Shown here in pieces: positions 44,170 through 45,964 of a DNA stretch of 45,964 nt. The DNA lies in NCBI GenBank assembly GCA_964400495.1, contig CAYNTS010000010.1:1-45964 (forward strand), given 5' to 3'. The stretch comes from CAYNTS01 sp964400495. GTDB taxonomy: Bacteria; Fidelibacterota; Marinisomatia; SCGC-AAA003-L08; D37C17. The stretch's first letter is position 1; every line of letters begins with the position of its first letter. The notes beneath the pieces are model-generated. The model was given only the letters and a program-made list of their open reading frames with translations. It was not told where the DNA came from and did no database searches. The position numbers and the translations under genes were made by a program.

Positions 44170-45542
44170 TATATCTTCTTAAAATGTGCTGTAAAATGTC
44201 GTAAATGTTCTGCTTGATATGTCATATTAAGTGCTGAGATATTCTTTCTCTTATGATATACATTTATTATTGCTTCCACAACATAATCAATATGGCTTTG
44301 AGTATATGTACGTCGTGGAATTGCTAGTCGAACTAATTCCATTGGGGCTAATATTTCCTCACCAGTTTCTGGATCTGTTTTGCCAAACATAACCGTACCT
44401 ATTTCTACAGATCTAATACCTGCTTCTAAATACAATTCGCAAATCAATGCTTGCCCAGGGTATTGTTCTGGCGGAATATGGGGCAACATTGCCTTAGCAT
44501 CTATATAAACCGCATGACCTCCAGGTGGTTGAACAATTGGTACACCCACATCACTAATTTTTTCACCCAAATATTGGGTAGAAATAATCCTATATTCTAA
44601 ATAGTTTTCATCCATCGCTTCTCGGAGACCGATAGCAATTGCCTCTAAATCTCTACCAGCTAGTCCCCCGTATGTTGGAAATCCTTCAGATAAAATAAGT
44701 AAATCTTTTTGCTGTTGGGCAAGTTTTCCATTATTTGTACATAAAAAACCGCCAATATTAGCAATTCCATCCTTCTTTGCACTCATTGTACAACCGTCAG
44801 CATAAAAGAACATTTCAGATACAATACTATCAATTGAAGAATTCGCATATTCAGATTCACGTTGTTTAATAAAATATGCATTTTCAGCAAATCTACAGGC
44901 ATCAATATAAAAAGGAATTTCGTGTTTTCGAGCTACTTCAGATATTGCACGAATATTTGCCATTGAAACAGGTTGTCCTCCACCTGAATTATTGGTTATT
45001 GTAACCATAATTAATGGAATATTATCAACTCCAACTCTTTTAATAGTTGATTTTAACTTTTCAATATCCAAATTGCCTTTAAATGGGTGGTTCGATTGTG
45101 GGTCTAATCCTTCAGGAATAACACAATCTTCTGCAATTGCTCGTTGTACTTCAATATTTGCGCGCGTTGTATCAAAATGCGTATTACTTGGAATCACATT
45201 TCCTTCTTTGCACATCACTGAAAAGAGTAGTCTTTCAGCTGCGCGTCCCTGATGAGTTGGAATGACATGTTTGAATCCCATTATCTCTTGAATTGTTTTT
45301 TCAAACCGTTGAAAACTAATACTACCCGCATAGGATTCGTCACCTCGCATTATTCCAGCCCATTGCTCACTACTCATAGCGCCTGTACCAGAATCTGTCA
45401 ATAAATCAACTATAACATCACGAGAATGGACTAAAAATAAATTATAATGAGCAGCTTCTAAAAAAAACTCTCTACTATTTCTAGTGTTCATCCGAATTGG
45501 CTCAACCGATTTAATTCTAAACGGTTCAATTATGGTTTTCAT
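44169..45542 (-). CDS. tnaA: Tryptophanase
   Basis: The 457-residue PLP enzyme splits tryptophan into indole, pyruvate and ammonia. Catalytic Lys257 lies in MSAKKDGIANIGGFL. The close relative tyrosine phenol-lyase has Arg381 (in SMERG) and a Phe pair near the end; here the positions read SVEIG (Ile381) and RHFTA (His449), as in tryptophanases. The stretch YGGLAGRDLEAIAIGLREAM and the overall length are nearer the phenol-lyase form. AAGGAAATTTC precedes the ATG. No TnaC-like leader peptide is visible upstream, so leader attenuation is not indicated. Confidence 0.9.
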   Translation of the reverse strand: MKTIIEPFRIKSVEPIRMNTRNSREFFLEAAHYNLFLVHSRDVIVDLLTDSGTGAMSSEQWAGIMRGDESYAGSISFQRFEKTIQEIMGFKHVIPTHQGRAAERLLFSVMCKEGNVIPSNTHFDTTRANIEVQRAIAEDCVIPEGLDPQSNHPFKGNLDIEKLKSTIKRVGVDNIPLIMVTITNNSGGGQPVSMANIRAISEVARKHEIPFYIDACRFAENAYFIKQRESEYANSSIDSIVSEMFFYADGCTMSAKKDGIANIGGFLCTNNGKLAQQQKDLLILSEGFPTYGGLAGRDLEAIAIGLREAMDENYLEYRIISTQYLGEKISDVGVPIVQPPGGHAVYIDAKAMLPHIPPEQYPGQALICELYLEAGIRSVEIGTVMFGKTDPETGEEILAPMELVRLAIPRRTYTQSHIDYVVEAIINVYHKRKNISALNMTYQAEHLRHFTAHFKKI

Positions 45543-45773
45543 GAAATTTCCTTAATAAAAGAAGTAATAATTTACTGAGATAAATTTATGTAGAAAACAG
45601 TTATTGACATTGTTTTTGACAGAAAAATGAGATTGGGGTTCAACTAATCTATAATATCGTTATGACCTTGTGGGGCACAACGAAAAGATTCAAGGTTTGA
45701 TTAGGTGTTTCAAGCAGTAATGTTATTGATAATAAAGATCTAAACTTATTCCATCATTATTTTACTCAAATTC
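45543..45773. other. Intergenic region between the caspase-like gene and tnaA
   Basis: The 231 bases hold no gene. Two TTGACA copies 12 bases apart (near 45604 and 45616) read on the plus strand, where no gene follows. A short hairpin (TTGTG/CACAA, 45668-45680) is present. The tnaA promoter should lie here, but I cannot place it. Confidence 0.5.
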
Positions 45774-45964
45774 TCAATATTTAACAAGTACTCTATTCTT
45801 AGCATTGGTTTGTAATTCTGGAGTTTGTTCTCTGTCTAACATACCTGCGGTTTCTGATACATTTTCTTTAATATAGTTGCCTAATTCTTCAACGGTTAAT
45901 TTATTGTCTTTATTGGTATCTGCTATTCCTTGCATTCCTTTCATCAAATAATAACTAAACAGTC
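45774..45964 (-). CDS. C-terminal part of a caspase-like (C14) peptidase with EF-hand (partial)
   Basis: The gene enters from the right edge; 63 codons and the stop are visible. The end reads LFSYYLMKGMQGIAD, then TNKDNKLTVEELGNYI, then REQTPELQTNAKNRVLVKY. This is the typical end of C14 caspase/metacaspase domains: 'F.YYL.KGL.G.AD.N.DG.lT..EL..Y' followed by 'QTP.L'. DTNKDNKLTVEE is a perfect 12-residue EF-hand-like loop. The catalytic His and Cys lie outside the window. It is probably a protease in signalling or stress response; it could be a degenerate paralogue. Confidence 0.75.
   Translation of the reverse strand, partial: LFSYYLMKGMQGIADTNKDNKLTVEELGNYIKENVSETAGMLDREQTPELQTNAKNRVLVKY

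Noticed and set aside
44169..45542. Tyrosine phenol-lyase
   Set aside because: The phenol-binding Arg381 is Ile, and the terminal Phe pair has His, as in tryptophanase.
45600..45660. Plus-strand promoter from TTGACA to TATAAT
   Set aside because: The spacing to TATAAT is far over 17 bases, and no gene follows on the plus strand.
1..45964. CRISPR arrays, prophage, transposons or defence islands
   Set aside because: No regularly spaced repeats, integrases, transposases or known defence genes were seen; the caspase-like fragment alone is not enough.

Overview
The window is AT-rich, gene-dense bacterial chromosome with no sign of phage, transposon, integrase or CRISPR. The closest match by gene content is the FCB superphylum, most like Candidatus Marinimicrobia (SAR406). 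The reasons are a complete alternative complex III operon, extracellular proteins with type IX-style C-terminal sorting domains (PNPFNP), dockerin and cohesin modules, Cys-rich CGGxA-type repeats and a tryptophanase. This placement is inference from family content; no rRNA is present.

Layout. 1-178 is the 5' end of a secreted protein. 179-699 is a long non-coding stretch with a 14-bp hairpin, a 95-bp palindromic repeat and a short TTCGT-type repeat. 700-8085 (minus strand) is the alternative complex III operon actABCDEF, a quinol:electron-acceptor oxidoreductase; actA appears to start at an ACG codon. Upstream on the same strand are a ketol-acid reductoisomerase-like gene missing conserved catalytic residues, an RND exporter, yhbY and a secreted dockerin protein (8231-13918). 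14181-16607 is a large surface protein with a sorting domain. Two plus-strand genes follow: malate dehydrogenase and a Na+/alanine-type symporter. Then come trkA-trkH plus an enoyl-CoA hydratase, and a cohesin-domain surface protein (23264-24016).

24147-29911 is a tightly overlapping housekeeping operon, HAD-acpS-nnrED-vanZ-recN-murA. 29976-33686 is pgk-tpiA-secG-tRNA-Leu(GAG)-TPR protein. comF is divergent from a plus-strand pair, a DUF4442 hotdog protein and a metalloprotease/beta-propeller/outer-membrane protein. An Rrf2 regulator with three cysteines is divergent from a membrane-anchored cytochrome c. The right end has purL, a GCS2-type carboxylate-amine ligase and an M20 amidohydrolase in one run, then tnaA-yjbQ, and the 3' end of a caspase-like (C14) gene.

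How it fits together: an aerobic respiratory heterotroph (ACIII, MDH, cytochrome c, central glycolysis) that takes up or degrades amino acids (symporter, tryptophanase, amidohydrolase) and displays adhesin- or scaffold-like proteins. The points most worth a second look are the KARI homologue without its metal Glu and catalytic Lys, the ACG start of actA, the cohesin/dockerin pair, and the palindromic intergenic repeats.
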